A stretch of 33,895 nucleotides of DNA from an uncultured Mobiluncus sp. GTDB lineage: Bacteria; Actinomycetota; Actinomycetes; Actinomycetales; Actinomycetaceae. The position numbers were made by a program, and so were the translations under genes. Numbering within the stretch: position 1 is the first letter of the stretch; each line of letters begins with the position of its first letter. The stretch covers positions 1 through 33,895 of the forward strand of contig NZ_CABTWO010000021.1 of NCBI RefSeq assembly GCF_902488535.1, read 5' to 3'. Positions 8,379 to 15,987 of the stretch are shown here, piece by piece. The notes under the pieces were generated by a model that saw nothing but the letters and a program-made list of their open reading frames with translations, did not search any database and was not told the DNA's origin.

Positions 8379-9338
8379 TCATTTCTGCGGCAAATCCGGG
8401 CGTTCAGGATGGCGGCGCATCTGTAGCACGATGAGCGTCGTAGCGCCCAGGCAAACGATGGCGGTCAGGAAAGAACCCTCCACCCCGACGCTGCCGCCGG
8501 TAATCCACTGGGGACCGACAAAGGTACCTTGCAACAGCCCGTGCTGTTCCCCGGTACCGGACACGACCGACCCCCAAAAGGAGCCCTGCATCGCGTTCCA
8601 TCCAAAATGCAGTCCGATGGGGAACCATAGTCGGTGTTTCCACAGGTAGGCGGCTCCCAGCAGAGGTCCGCCACTGAGGGCCAGGGCGATAACTCCCATT
8701 CCCGTCATACCGGGATTCATCAGGTGCAGTCCTCCGAACACCACGGTGGACATGGTGATGGCCCACACCGGCCCCCACGCTCGGTCAAATAGCCGCACCA
8801 TCACCCCGCGGAACAGCAGCTCTTCCCACACGCAGGACACCAGACCCATAGCTATGCCCAGACCCACGCCGGGTTCGATACTGACCTGGGTCAGCTGCCA
8901 ATGTCCGCTGGCCCACAGGATTAGCATCGGCAAGCTCACTAGCCCCGCCCCCGTCGCGATTCCCGCCAGGATTTCGGGCAATGCCGGCTTGGTAGCCAGC
9001 TCTGTAACCCGACGCTTCGCAAACAAGCCCACCAGGAGGCGGTAGGCGGCAATTTCCGCGACGCACAGAATCAGGCCGCAAAGCCCCAGAGCTAAGGGCG
9101 CTTCAAAAATTTTCTGGGGGGAGCTACCGGTGCCCGCCACGGCGCCGTAGACATTCGTTGCCAAACCGATGACCACCAGGTACACCCCAATCAGCGCCAT
9201 GGGCAGCAAAGTCGCTTGCATCCACACGCCCTTTTCCCCGGCGAGGCGTTCCTTGGCGGCACTTGCGGCCAGAAGGGGACTATCCGCAGCGGGTTCGATG
9301 GGCTCGGGGGGCTGAGGTTTGGGCTGGTCTTCACTCAC
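8379..9338 (-). CDS. CPBP family intramembrane glutamic endopeptidase
   Basis: This is a polytopic membrane protein of the CPBP (CaaX protease / bacteriocin-processing, Abi) family. The three family motifs are intact: Glu172-Glu173 with Arg177 (WEELLFRG), His205 in FGGLHLMNPG, and His244 with Asn248 in HFGWNAM. About eight hydrophobic segments are seen between residues 38 and 310. A Pro-rich, acidic N-terminus of about 30 residues faces the cytoplasm. Bacterial members act in peptide processing, bacteriocin self-immunity or unknown membrane proteolysis; nothing next to it indicates a peptide substrate. The start is a GTG at 9338 with only a weak ribosome binding site, and it is divergent from the str operon. 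Confidence 0.9.
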   Translation of the reverse strand: MSEDQPKPQPPEPIEPAADSPLLAASAAKERLAGEKGVWMQATLLPMALIGVYLVVIGLATNVYGAVAGTGSSPQKIFEAPLALGLCGLILCVAEIAAYRLLVGLFAKRRVTELATKPALPEILAGIATGAGLVSLPMLILWASGHWQLTQVSIEPGVGLGIAMGLVSCVWEELLFRGVMVRLFDRAWGPVWAITMSTVVFGGLHLMNPGMTGMGVIALALSGGPLLGAAYLWKHRLWFPIGLHFGWNAMQGSFWGSVVSGTGEQHGLLQGTFVGPQWITGGSVGVEGSFLTAIVCLGATTLIVLQMRRHPERPDLPQK

Positions 9339-9384
9339 GGTTTCATTTTAGTACAGCCGGGTTTGTCCCGCGCACCGACTGGTT

Positions 9385-9413
9385 TTGTCGCGGGTTCGCA
9401 GTTTTGGTAAGAT
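9385..9413 (+). promoter_or_regulatory. Candidate promoter of the str operon
   Basis: A TTGTCG box at 9385-9390 and TAAGAT at 9408-9413 are separated by exactly 17 bases, a sigma-70-type layout, upstream of rpsL. If used, it gives a leader of roughly 210 bases before the GTG of rpsL. The same TAAGATA string recurs upstream of tuf (12842-12848). Confidence 0.55.
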
Positions 9414-9475
9414 AGCTCTTTGGTGTCTGTTTTTAGTCACCCAGAGTCGCGCGAAGAAACTCGTGCGAACAGCGG

Positions 9476-9492
9476 GCTCGCTCCGTTCGAGC
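9476..9492 (+). promoter_or_regulatory. Hairpin in the rpsL leader
   Basis: GCTCG and CGAGC (9476-9480 and 9488-9492) can pair around a seven-base loop in the long untranslated leader of the str operon. The stem is short, so this is weak evidence for leader-based control. Confidence 0.25.
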
Positions 9493-9628
9493 TCCGGACG
9501 CAACCTGAAATGTCGTTCTTGAACCAAGGACCCAAAGGAAGGCGGACCGGCCCCCGGACGGTACAGCTATGTCCGCGGGGCGGCTACAAAGCCTTAGATT
9601 CCAAGCAAATTCAAGAAACGGAGTTACT

Positions 9629-10003
9629 GTGCCTACTATTGAACAACTTGTCCACCAAGGACGTACCAGCAAGCGCACGAAGTCCAAGACCCCGGCCTTG
9701 GCAGGCTCTCCGCAGCGTCGTGGCGTGTGCACTCGTGTGTACACCACCACCCCGAAGAAGCCGAACTCGGCTCTGCGCAAGGTCGCTCGTGTGCGTCTTT
9801 CTTCCGGCATCGAAGTCAGCGCCTACATTCCTGGCGTTGGCCACAACCTTCAGGAACACTCCATCGTGCTGGTGCGCGGTGGCCGTGTGAAGGACCTCCC
9901 GGGTGTGCGCTACCACATCGTGCGCGGCGCTCTCGATACCCAGGGTGTGCGCGACCGTAAACAGGGTCGCTCCAAGTACGGCGCTAAGAAGGAGAAGAAG
10001 TAA
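9629..10003 (+). CDS. rpsL: 30S ribosomal protein S12
   Basis: S12 sits at the decoding centre of the small subunit and is the streptomycin-resistance locus. The 124-residue product is the normal length. The core TTTPKKPNSALRKVARVRL and GRVKDLPGVRYH are intact, with lysines at the positions (Lys43/44 and Lys88, Met counted) whose changes give streptomycin resistance; the sequence thus looks wild type. The frame stays open back to 9569, but I start at the GTG at 9629 because ACGGAG lies five bases upstream and the protein then begins PTIEQLV as expected. It is the first gene of the str operon, followed after two bases by rpsG. Confidence 0.97.
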   Translation: MPTIEQLVHQGRTSKRTKSKTPALAGSPQRRGVCTRVYTTTPKKPNSALRKVARVRLSSGIEVSAYIPGVGHNLQEHSIVLVRGGRVKDLPGVRYHIVRGALDTQGVRDRKQGRSKYGAKKEKK

Positions 10004-10005
10004 GA

Positions 10006-10476
10006 ATGCCTCGTAAAGGACCGGCGCCTAAGCGCCCACTCATTGCTGACCCGGTGTACAACTCTCCGCTGGTCACCCAGCTCGTCAATCGCGTCCTGTT
10101 GGACGGGAAAAAGTCTGTGGCTCAGAGCATCGTCTATGGTGCGCTGCAAGGTGTGGCTCACAAGACCGAGCAGGACCCCATCGTGGTGCTCAAGCGCGCT
10201 ATGGAGAATATTCGTCCGCACTTGGAGGTTCGTTCCCGTCGTGTCGGTGGGGCAACCTACCAGGTTCCGGTGGAAGTCAAAGCCTCTCGCGCGACCACTT
10301 TGGCGCTGCGTTGGCTGGTGGATTTCTCCCGTCAGCGTCGTGAAAAGACCATGACCGAACGGCTCATGAACGAAATTTTGGATGCTTCCAACGGCTTGGG
10401 TGCCGCGGTGAAGCGCCGTGAGGACGTTCACAAGATGGCTGAAGCTAACCGCGCCTTTGCCCACTACCGCTGGTAG
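10006..10476 (+). CDS. rpsG: 30S ribosomal protein S7
   Basis: S7 is a primary 16S rRNA-binding protein of the small-subunit head. It is 156 residues long, as usual, with the typical MPRKGPAPKR start, the LVNRVLLDGKKSVAQ segment, the VGGATYQVPVEV motif and the C-terminal KMAEANRAFAHYRW. An AAGGAGAAG ribosome binding site lies inside the end of rpsL, two codons before its stop, so the two genes are translated together. In Escherichia coli S7 autoregulates the str operon by binding the rpsL-rpsG gap; here that gap is only two bases, so the same mechanism cannot work in the same form. Confidence 0.97.
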   Translation: MPRKGPAPKRPLIADPVYNSPLVTQLVNRVLLDGKKSVAQSIVYGALQGVAHKTEQDPIVVLKRAMENIRPHLEVRSRRVGGATYQVPVEVKASRATTLALRWLVDFSRQRREKTMTERLMNEILDASNGLGAAVKRREDVHKMAEANRAFAHYRW

Positions 10477-10576
10477 TCGCGGGGCAGTCGATGCCTGTAA
10501 GTTCCGGATGTAAACCCGCACCGAGTGACTTATAGAATTACTAAGAAATAACAAATACTAACGAAGGGACACGCCC

Positions 10577-12709
10577 GTGGCACTTGACGTGCTAACTGAC
10601 CTTAAGAAGGTCCGCAACATTGGCATCATGGCACACATCGATGCTGGTAAGACGACCACGACGGAACGCATCCTGTTCTACACCGGTATCAACTACAAAA
10701 TCGGTGAAACGCACGATGGCGCTTCGACTATGGACTGGATGGAACAGGAACAAGAACGCGGTATCACCATTACCTCCGCGGCTACGACCTGTTTTTGGAA
10801 CAACAATCAAATCAACATCATCGACACTCCCGGACACGTGGACTTCACCGTTGAGGTGGAACGTTCCCTGCGCGTCTTGGACGGAGCGGTAGCGGTGTTT
10901 GACGGTAAGGAAGGCGTGGAACCGCAGTCCGAAACCGTGTGGCGCCAGGCTGACAAGTACAACGTGCCGCGTATCTGCTTCATCAACAAGATGGACAAGC
11001 TGGGTGCGGACTTCGACTTTTCGGTTCAGACCATCATTGACCGCTTGGGGGCTCGTCCGGTAGTGATGACTTTCCCGATGGGTGCGGAATCCGACTTTGT
11101 CGGTGTCGTCGACGTTTTGCGTCAGCAAGCCGTGTACTTCCCTGAGAAAGACGCTGACGGTAACGAAACCAAGGGCGCCGTTGTCGAGTACAAAGATATT
11201 CCCGCGGAATACCAGGAAAAGGCCGCCAAGTACCTTGAGACCGCTACCGAAGAGGCCGCTGAGGCCAGCGACGAGCTGATGGAGGCCTACCTCGAGAACG
11301 GTGAGCTGAGCGTTGACCAGATTAAGCAAGGAATCCGGGCGCGCACCGTCCGTTCCGAGATTTATCCGGTCTATGGCGGCTCCGCTTTTAAGAACAAGGG
11401 CGTGCAGCCCTGCTTGGACGGGGTCATCGACTACCTGCCCTGCCCGCTGGATGTTGAGGAGGTTCGCGGTTTCCGTCCCGGTCACGAGGAGGAAGGCGAA
11501 ACCGAATCCCGCAAGCCCGACGAGAACGAGCCCTTTGCTGCTTTGGCTTTCAAGGTGGCCGTGCACCCGTTCTACGGCAAGCTGACCTACGTGCGTGTGT
11601 ACTCCGGGAAGGCCGAGCAAGGCACCCAGATTTACAACTCCACTAAGGGAAAGAAAGAGCGCGTGGGCAAGCTGTTCCAGATGCACTCCAACCACGAGAA
11701 TCCGGTGGAAGTTGCGCACGCTGGTCACATCTATGCCTTTATTGGTTTGAAAGAGACCACCACCGGCGACACGCTGTGTGCTATCGACAAGCCGATTGTG
11801 CTGGAATCCATGACCTTCCCCGAACCCGTGATTCACGTGGCGGTGGAACCGAAGTCAAAGGCCGACCAGGAAAAGATGGGCATCGCCATTCAGAAACTGG
11901 CCGAGGAAGACCCGACCTTTACCGTGCGTCTGGACGAGGAAACCGGACAGACCGTTATCGGCGGTATGGGCGAGTTGCACTTGGACATCATCGTGGACCG
12001 GATGAAGCGCGAGTTCAAGGTGGAAGCTAACGTCGGCAAACCCATGGTGGCTTACCGTGAGACCATCAAGAAGAAGGTCGAGAAGGTCGAATACACCCAC
12101 AAGAAACAGACCGGTGGTTCCGGCCAGTTCGCGAAGGTGCTGGTCACGTTCGAGCCGTTGAGCGAGGAAGAACGGGCCGAGGGCAACACCTACGCCTTCG
12201 AAGACAAGGTCACCGGGGGTCGTGTTCCGCGCGAATACATTCCTTCCGTTGACGCAGGCATTCGCGAGGCTATGGAATCCGGCGTTTTGGCTGGATACCC
12301 GATGGTGGACGTGAAAGCAACGTTGGAGGACGGCGCTTACCACGAAGTCGACTCCTCGGAAATGGCTTTCAAGATTGCCGGCAACATGGTGTTCAAGGAA
12401 GGCGCCAAGAAGGCGAATCCCGTCATCTTGGAACCCATCATGGATGTGGAAGTCCGTACTCCTGAGGAGTACATGGGCGATGTCATCGGCGACCTGAACT
12501 CCCGCCGTGGCAACATTGCTTCCATGAATGACGGCCAGGGCGTGAAGGTTATTCGTGCCAAGGTGCCGTTGTCAGAAATGTTTGGTTACATCGGCGACCT
12601 GCGTTCCAAGACGCAGGGTCGTGCGGTGTTCACCATGCAGTTCGATTCCTACGCCGAGGTTCCGCGTTCGATTTCCGAAGAAATCATCGCCAATAACCGC
12701 GGTGCATAA
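10577..12709 (+). CDS. fusA: Elongation factor G
   Basis: EF-G is the GTPase that drives ribosomal translocation and, with RRF, recycling. The 710-residue product has the P-loop AHIDAGKTTTTE (residues 19-30), the effector region GITITSAATT, DTPGHVD and the NKMD guanine-specificity motif, followed by domains II-V including the SVDAGIREAM segment of domain IV. The start is GTG at 10577, with GAAGGGA eight bases upstream. It lies 100 bases after rpsG and 208 bases before tuf, both gaps large enough for an extra promoter or RNA structure. A long open frame on the opposite strand is only a codon-bias shadow. Confidence 0.98.
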   Translation: MALDVLTDLKKVRNIGIMAHIDAGKTTTTERILFYTGINYKIGETHDGASTMDWMEQEQERGITITSAATTCFWNNNQINIIDTPGHVDFTVEVERSLRVLDGAVAVFDGKEGVEPQSETVWRQADKYNVPRICFINKMDKLGADFDFSVQTIIDRLGARPVVMTFPMGAESDFVGVVDVLRQQAVYFPEKDADGNETKGAVVEYKDIPAEYQEKAAKYLETATEEAAEASDELMEAYLENGELSVDQIKQGIRARTVRSEIYPVYGGSAFKNKGVQPCLDGVIDYLPCPLDVEEVRGFRPGHEEEGETESRKPDENEPFAALAFKVAVHPFYGKLTYVRVYSGKAEQGTQIYNSTKGKKERVGKLFQMHSNHENPVEVAHAGHIYAFIGLKETTTGDTLCAIDKPIVLESMTFPEPVIHVAVEPKSKADQEKMGIAIQKLAEEDPTFTVRLDEETGQTVIGGMGELHLDIIVDRMKREFKVEANVGKPMVAYRETIKKKVEKVEYTHKKQTGGSGQFAKVLVTFEPLSEEERAEGNTYAFEDKVTGGRVPREYIPSVDAGIREAMESGVLAGYPMVDVKATLEDGAYHEVDSSEMAFKIAGNMVFKEGAKKANPVILEPIMDVEVRTPEEYMGDVIGDLNSRRGNIASMNDGQGVKVIRAKVPLSEMFGYIGDLRSKTQGRAVFTMQFDSYAEVPRSISEEIIANNRGA

Positions 12710-12728
12710 GGGTTCTTTTCCTATTCAC

Positions 12729-12779
12729 AGTGTTCCCGGCGCGTTTGCCGGGTGCGTCCCGAAGGGCGCCGGGGACACT
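12729..12779 (+). promoter_or_regulatory. Strong nested hairpin between fusA and tuf
   Basis: The arms 12729-12742 and 12766-12779 pair over 14 bp with a single G-T mismatch pair, enclosing a smaller CGGG/CCCG hairpin (12749-12752 with 12758-12761). No T-run follows, so it is not a standard intrinsic terminator. It could be a processing site, a partial terminator or an RNA stabiliser that separates fusA from tuf. Confidence 0.6.
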
Positions 12780-12841
12780 TCAGGAAAAAGCCGCAAAATC
12801 AGCAAGAAGAAAAATCAAGAAAAACCCAGGTAGGAAAATCC

Positions 12842-12848
12842 GTAAGAT
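12842..12848 (+). promoter_or_regulatory. Possible -10 element for tuf
   Basis: TAAGATA is repeated here from the candidate rpsL promoter, 70 bases before tuf. No convincing -35 box lies at 17 bases, so support is limited to the shared motif and the place. Confidence 0.3.
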
Positions 12849-12917
12849 AGTGGTAATCTGACATCTGCTTATTTATTACGGAGCAAAACTACCTAAAGTC
12901 CAGGAGGAAAGAAAGAA

Positions 12918-14114
12918 GTGGCACAAGGCACTTATACTCATGACAAGCCGCACGTTAACGTCGGCACCATTGGTCACGTTGACCACGGCAAGACTACTTT
13001 GACTGCAGCTATCACCAAGGTGTTGGCTGAGAAGTATCCGGATTTGCCCGCAAACAAGTTCACCCCCTTCGATCAGGTGGATAACGCTCCTGAGGAACGT
13101 CAGCGCGGCATCACCATCAACGTTTCTCACGTTGAATACGAAACCCCCAACCGTCACTACGCTCACGTAGACGCCCCTGGCCACGCCGACTACATCAAGA
13201 ACATGATTACCGGCGCTGCGCAGATGGACGGCGCTATCCTCGTGGTGGCTGCCACTGATGGCCCGATGGCTCAGACCAAAGAGCACATCCTGTTGGCCAA
13301 GCAGGTCGGCGTGCCCTCCATCCTGGTCGCTCTGAACAAGTGCGATTCCTCGGATGTGGACGAAGACATGCTGGAAATCGTGGAGGACGAGATTCGCGAT
13401 GACCTGGAGAAGCAAGGCTTCGATCGGGACTGCCCGATTATCCACGTGTCCGCTCTGAAGGCTCTGGAAGGCGACGCCGAGTGGACCAAGAAGATTGAAG
13501 AGCTCATGGAGGCGGTTGACACCTACATTCCTGAGCCCGTTCGCGACCTCGACAAGCCGTTCTTGATGCCTATCGAAGACGTATTCACCATTACCGGCCG
13601 CGGCACCGTGGTAACCGGTCGTGTGGAGCGCGGCAAGTTGCCGTTGAACGCCGAAGTCGAAATCGTGGGTATTCGTCCTACGCAAAAGACCACCGTCACC
13701 GGTATTGAGATGTTCCACAAGTCCATGGACGAGGCCTACGCCGGCGAGAACTGTGGTCTGTTGCTGCGCGGCACCAAGCGTGAAGAGGTTGAGCGCGGCC
13801 AGGTTGTCTGCATTCCCGGTTCCGTGACCCCGCACACCAAGTTCGAGGGCAAGGTCTACATCTTGAAGAAGGACGAAGGCGGACGTCACAAGTCCTTCTA
13901 CGATGGCTACCGCCCGCAGTTCTTCTTCCGCACCACCGACGTGACCGGTGTTATCCACCTGCCGGAAGGCACCGAGATGGTTATGCCTGGCGATACCACT
14001 GAAATCAGCGTGGAGCTGATTCAGCCTATCGCTATGGAAGAAGGCCTCGGCTTCGCTATCCGTGAAGGCGGCCGTACCGTTGGTTCCGGCAAGGTAACCA
14101 AGATCAACTCGTAA
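12918..14114 (+). CDS. tuf: Elongation factor Tu
   Basis: EF-Tu carries aminoacyl-tRNA to the ribosomal A site as a GTP complex. The 398-residue protein has the P-loop GHVDHGKT (residues 19-26), the RGITIN effector segment, DAPGHADY and NKCD, followed by the two beta-barrel domains ending with GSGKVTKI. The GTG start at 12918 has a full AGGAGG ten bases upstream. It is the last gene of the str operon; a perfect hairpin follows the stop. Confidence 0.98.
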   Translation: MAQGTYTHDKPHVNVGTIGHVDHGKTTLTAAITKVLAEKYPDLPANKFTPFDQVDNAPEERQRGITINVSHVEYETPNRHYAHVDAPGHADYIKNMITGAAQMDGAILVVAATDGPMAQTKEHILLAKQVGVPSILVALNKCDSSDVDEDMLEIVEDEIRDDLEKQGFDRDCPIIHVSALKALEGDAEWTKKIEELMEAVDTYIPEPVRDLDKPFLMPIEDVFTITGRGTVVTGRVERGKLPLNAEVEIVGIRPTQKTTVTGIEMFHKSMDEAYAGENCGLLLRGTKREEVERGQVVCIPGSVTPHTKFEGKVYILKKDEGGRHKSFYDGYRPQFFFRTTDVTGVIHLPEGTEMVMPGDTTEISVELIQPIAMEEGLGFAIREGGRTVGSGKVTKINS

Positions 14115-14138
14115 TCACCTGCGGTTAATAACTCGGCA

Positions 14139-14168
14139 GTGGGCAGGAAACTTCGGTTTCCTGCCCAC
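14139..14168 (+). terminator. Terminator of the str operon
   Basis: A perfect 13-bp stem (14139-14151 with 14156-14168) is closed by a TTCG tetraloop, 25 bases after the tuf stop. The trailing T-run is only CTTT, as is frequent for GC-rich actinobacterial terminators. Confidence 0.8.
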
Positions 14169-14220
14169 CCCGCTTTAAACCTAAACCTTGGCAAAGGCCA
14201 TACTGGCTTTCCGCCTTAGC

Positions 14221-14226
14221 TATAAT
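14221..14226 (+). promoter_or_regulatory. Consensus -10 box upstream of the first ALDH-like gene
   Basis: A perfect TATAAT stands 49 bases before the GTG start of the gene at 14275 and just after the tuf terminator. No clear -35 box is at 16-18 bases. It suggests that the ALDH-like pair is transcribed separately from the str operon. Confidence 0.5.
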
Positions 14227-14274
14227 TCAAAGAGCTATTCGTAACTTACGGTCGACTTACGGAGAGGGGTCGCG

Positions 14275-15897
14275 GTGCATTCAGATGTCTTGGATGACAG
14301 ATTCTTTGCCACCTTGGCAGAATTCTTGTCCTGGATGCACGGTCCTCGCAAGGACGTGGTCGATGTTGAATCCGGACGGTTACTGACCCGGGTCGCTACG
14401 GCTTCTCCAGAAGATGCCCAGGAGTCTCTGATGACTGTGCAGGCGGCACAGGTGGTCTGGACAGAAATGGGCCCCTATGGGCGCGCCAAAGTTTTAGCTC
14501 GTTTTTCCCAGTCAGTGTGGAAATTCCAAAACGAAATGGTTGCCCTGGCTCAGATGCTCAGCGGCAAGTCACTGATTGACGCCCACGAAGAATTCCTCGA
14601 CGTTCTGTCTACCGCGCAAAACATCAAATTTTGCAGCCGTAAGCTGGGCAAACGCAGGGCCGGCCGAGGAGTGCTGCCTGGTTCGCGGTGGCGTGTTCAC
14701 CACGGGCCTTTGGGTACAGTAGGGATTTTCACCTCGCCTGACTGGCCGCTCTCTTCTGTCAACGATGTTCTGCAGGCGATTGCGGCAGGCAATGCGGTGG
14801 TCAACTTTGTGACTCCCCAGGCGGCCTTGGGTGCCGTACTGATGCACGCCATGCTGGTGGATGCGGGGATGCCTTACGGCTTGTGGAAAATCATTCCGGA
14901 CGCCACTTCAAAAGCGGGGCGCGCCGTTATTCCTGGTCTGGATATGGTTTCGGTTCTGGGTTCGGAAAAGCTAGGACGCAGGATTTCGAGAGTTTGCCAG
15001 GAATACCGGGTGCCTTTCAAAGGTTTCCTGCAAGTTCTCAACGTGGGGGTAATTTGCGATGATTGCCGTTTTGATCATGCGGTCCGGGCGATGGCCCGCG
15101 CTGGTTTCCAACATGCGGGACAAACCGTCAACAGTGCCGAGGTCATCTGGGTAGAGGAATCGATTTTTGATTACTTTAAACTTGCTTTGAAAGATTTTGT
15201 GTCTGACCAGGTCACTATTGGTTCTCTGGATTCTGCTGACACCACCTTGGGTTCTATGCTGACCCCGCAGCGAGCGCAAACCATTCAAGAACTTGTGGAC
15301 GACGCGGTCCAGCGCGGAGCCGAGTTAGTCTTAGGCGGCAGCACCGCCCCAGACTTGGGACCGTCCTTCTTTGAACCGACCATCCTCGCCAGAGTGCCGC
15401 AAGACGCCGCAATCTGTGAGAGTGAAGTGCACGGCCCCCTCATCTATCTACAGCCTTTCCAAGACCTAACAGAAGTGTCGCGTTTCTTGGGTACCTCTCG
15501 GCACAGTTACTGTATCTATCTGTACACCGGATCCGAGTTCACGATGCGCGATTTCATCCACGCGGCTGACGGCGCAGCGGTAGTCATCAACGACTCCTAC
15601 ATGAGTTTGTATTCGACGTGGCAAGCCCCGATTCAAGGTATCAGGAGTACCGGGTCTGGCATCCGTCACGGGGTAGAGTCGATTCTGCAGTACTCCCGCA
15701 TTCAATCCGTGGCGAGGCAGGAAGGTCATCCCTGGATTTCAAACGACCTCCAGCCGGGGAACCGGATGGAACGGTGGAGCTTTTTCTCCAGCCGTGCCGC
15801 GGTAATCGCCTCGATTCTGTTCACGGATACCGTGTTTGCTTATGCGTGGCGCAATATGTGGCACCACATTAAGGATCGGATTCACGGCCCGGTTTAG
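14275..15897 (+). CDS. Aldehyde dehydrogenase-fold protein lacking catalytic residues (paralogue 1)
   Basis: The protein (540 residues) aligns by eye over its whole length with actinobacterial succinate-semialdehyde dehydrogenases of the GabD2 type: GNAVVNF (172-178), LGRRIS (233-238), AGQ (281-283), SFFEPTIL (364-371), EVHGPL (384-389) and SGIRHGVESILQYS (461-474). But the active site is gone. The catalytic cysteine of GQxC is Val285 (GQTV), the ELGGK segment with the general-base glutamate reads FLQVLN, the cofactor lysine after VV is Phe177, and the oxyanion asparagine in the PWNYP-like motif is apparently Asp156. A 50-residue C-terminal extension follows, with a hydrophobic stretch and a final KDRIHGPV. 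Start: GTG at 14275 after GGAGAGGGG. A second such gene follows. I infer a non-catalytic role; redox activity as an aldehyde dehydrogenase is unlikely. Confidence 0.85.
   Translation: MHSDVLDDRFFATLAEFLSWMHGPRKDVVDVESGRLLTRVATASPEDAQESLMTVQAAQVVWTEMGPYGRAKVLARFSQSVWKFQNEMVALAQMLSGKSLIDAHEEFLDVLSTAQNIKFCSRKLGKRRAGRGVLPGSRWRVHHGPLGTVGIFTSPDWPLSSVNDVLQAIAAGNAVVNFVTPQAALGAVLMHAMLVDAGMPYGLWKIIPDATSKAGRAVIPGLDMVSVLGSEKLGRRISRVCQEYRVPFKGFLQVLNVGVICDDCRFDHAVRAMARAGFQHAGQTVNSAEVIWVEESIFDYFKLALKDFVSDQVTIGSLDSADTTLGSMLTPQRAQTIQELVDDAVQRGAELVLGGSTAPDLGPSFFEPTILARVPQDAAICESEVHGPLIYLQPFQDLTEVSRFLGTSRHSYCIYLYTGSEFTMRDFIHAADGAAVVINDSYMSLYSTWQAPIQGIRSTGSGIRHGVESILQYSRIQSVARQEGHPWISNDLQPGNRMERWSFFSSRAAVIASILFTDTVFAYAWRNMWHHIKDRIHGPV
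14788..14823 (+). repeat. 36-bp block identical in both ALDH-like paralogues (copy 1)
   Basis: These 36 bases, encoding GNAVVNFVTPQA, are identical to 16504-16539 although the genes are otherwise well diverged. It points to local gene conversion or strong constraint on this part. Confidence 0.85.
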
Positions 15898-15987
15898 AAC
15901 CTCTGCTGTTCCGCCGCGCGCCGAATGGTGACGATTCCGGGCTAGCTTGGGAAATGAAACAGTAGACTACACGAGGAAGGAGGAGAC

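Noticed and set aside
9420..9890. Plus-strand ORF of 156 residues across the rpsL leader and rpsL
   Set aside because: Runs out of frame through S12; only the first half is in non-coding DNA and it lacks a ribosome binding site and known domain.
10592..11836. Long minus-strand ORF (414 residues) within fusA
   Set aside because: Exact overlap with a certain EF-G gene, no family features, and explained by strong codon bias on the coding strand.
12876..13958. Long minus-strand ORF (360 residues) within tuf
   Set aside because: Antisense shadow of EF-Tu; no own ribosome binding site or recognisable motif.
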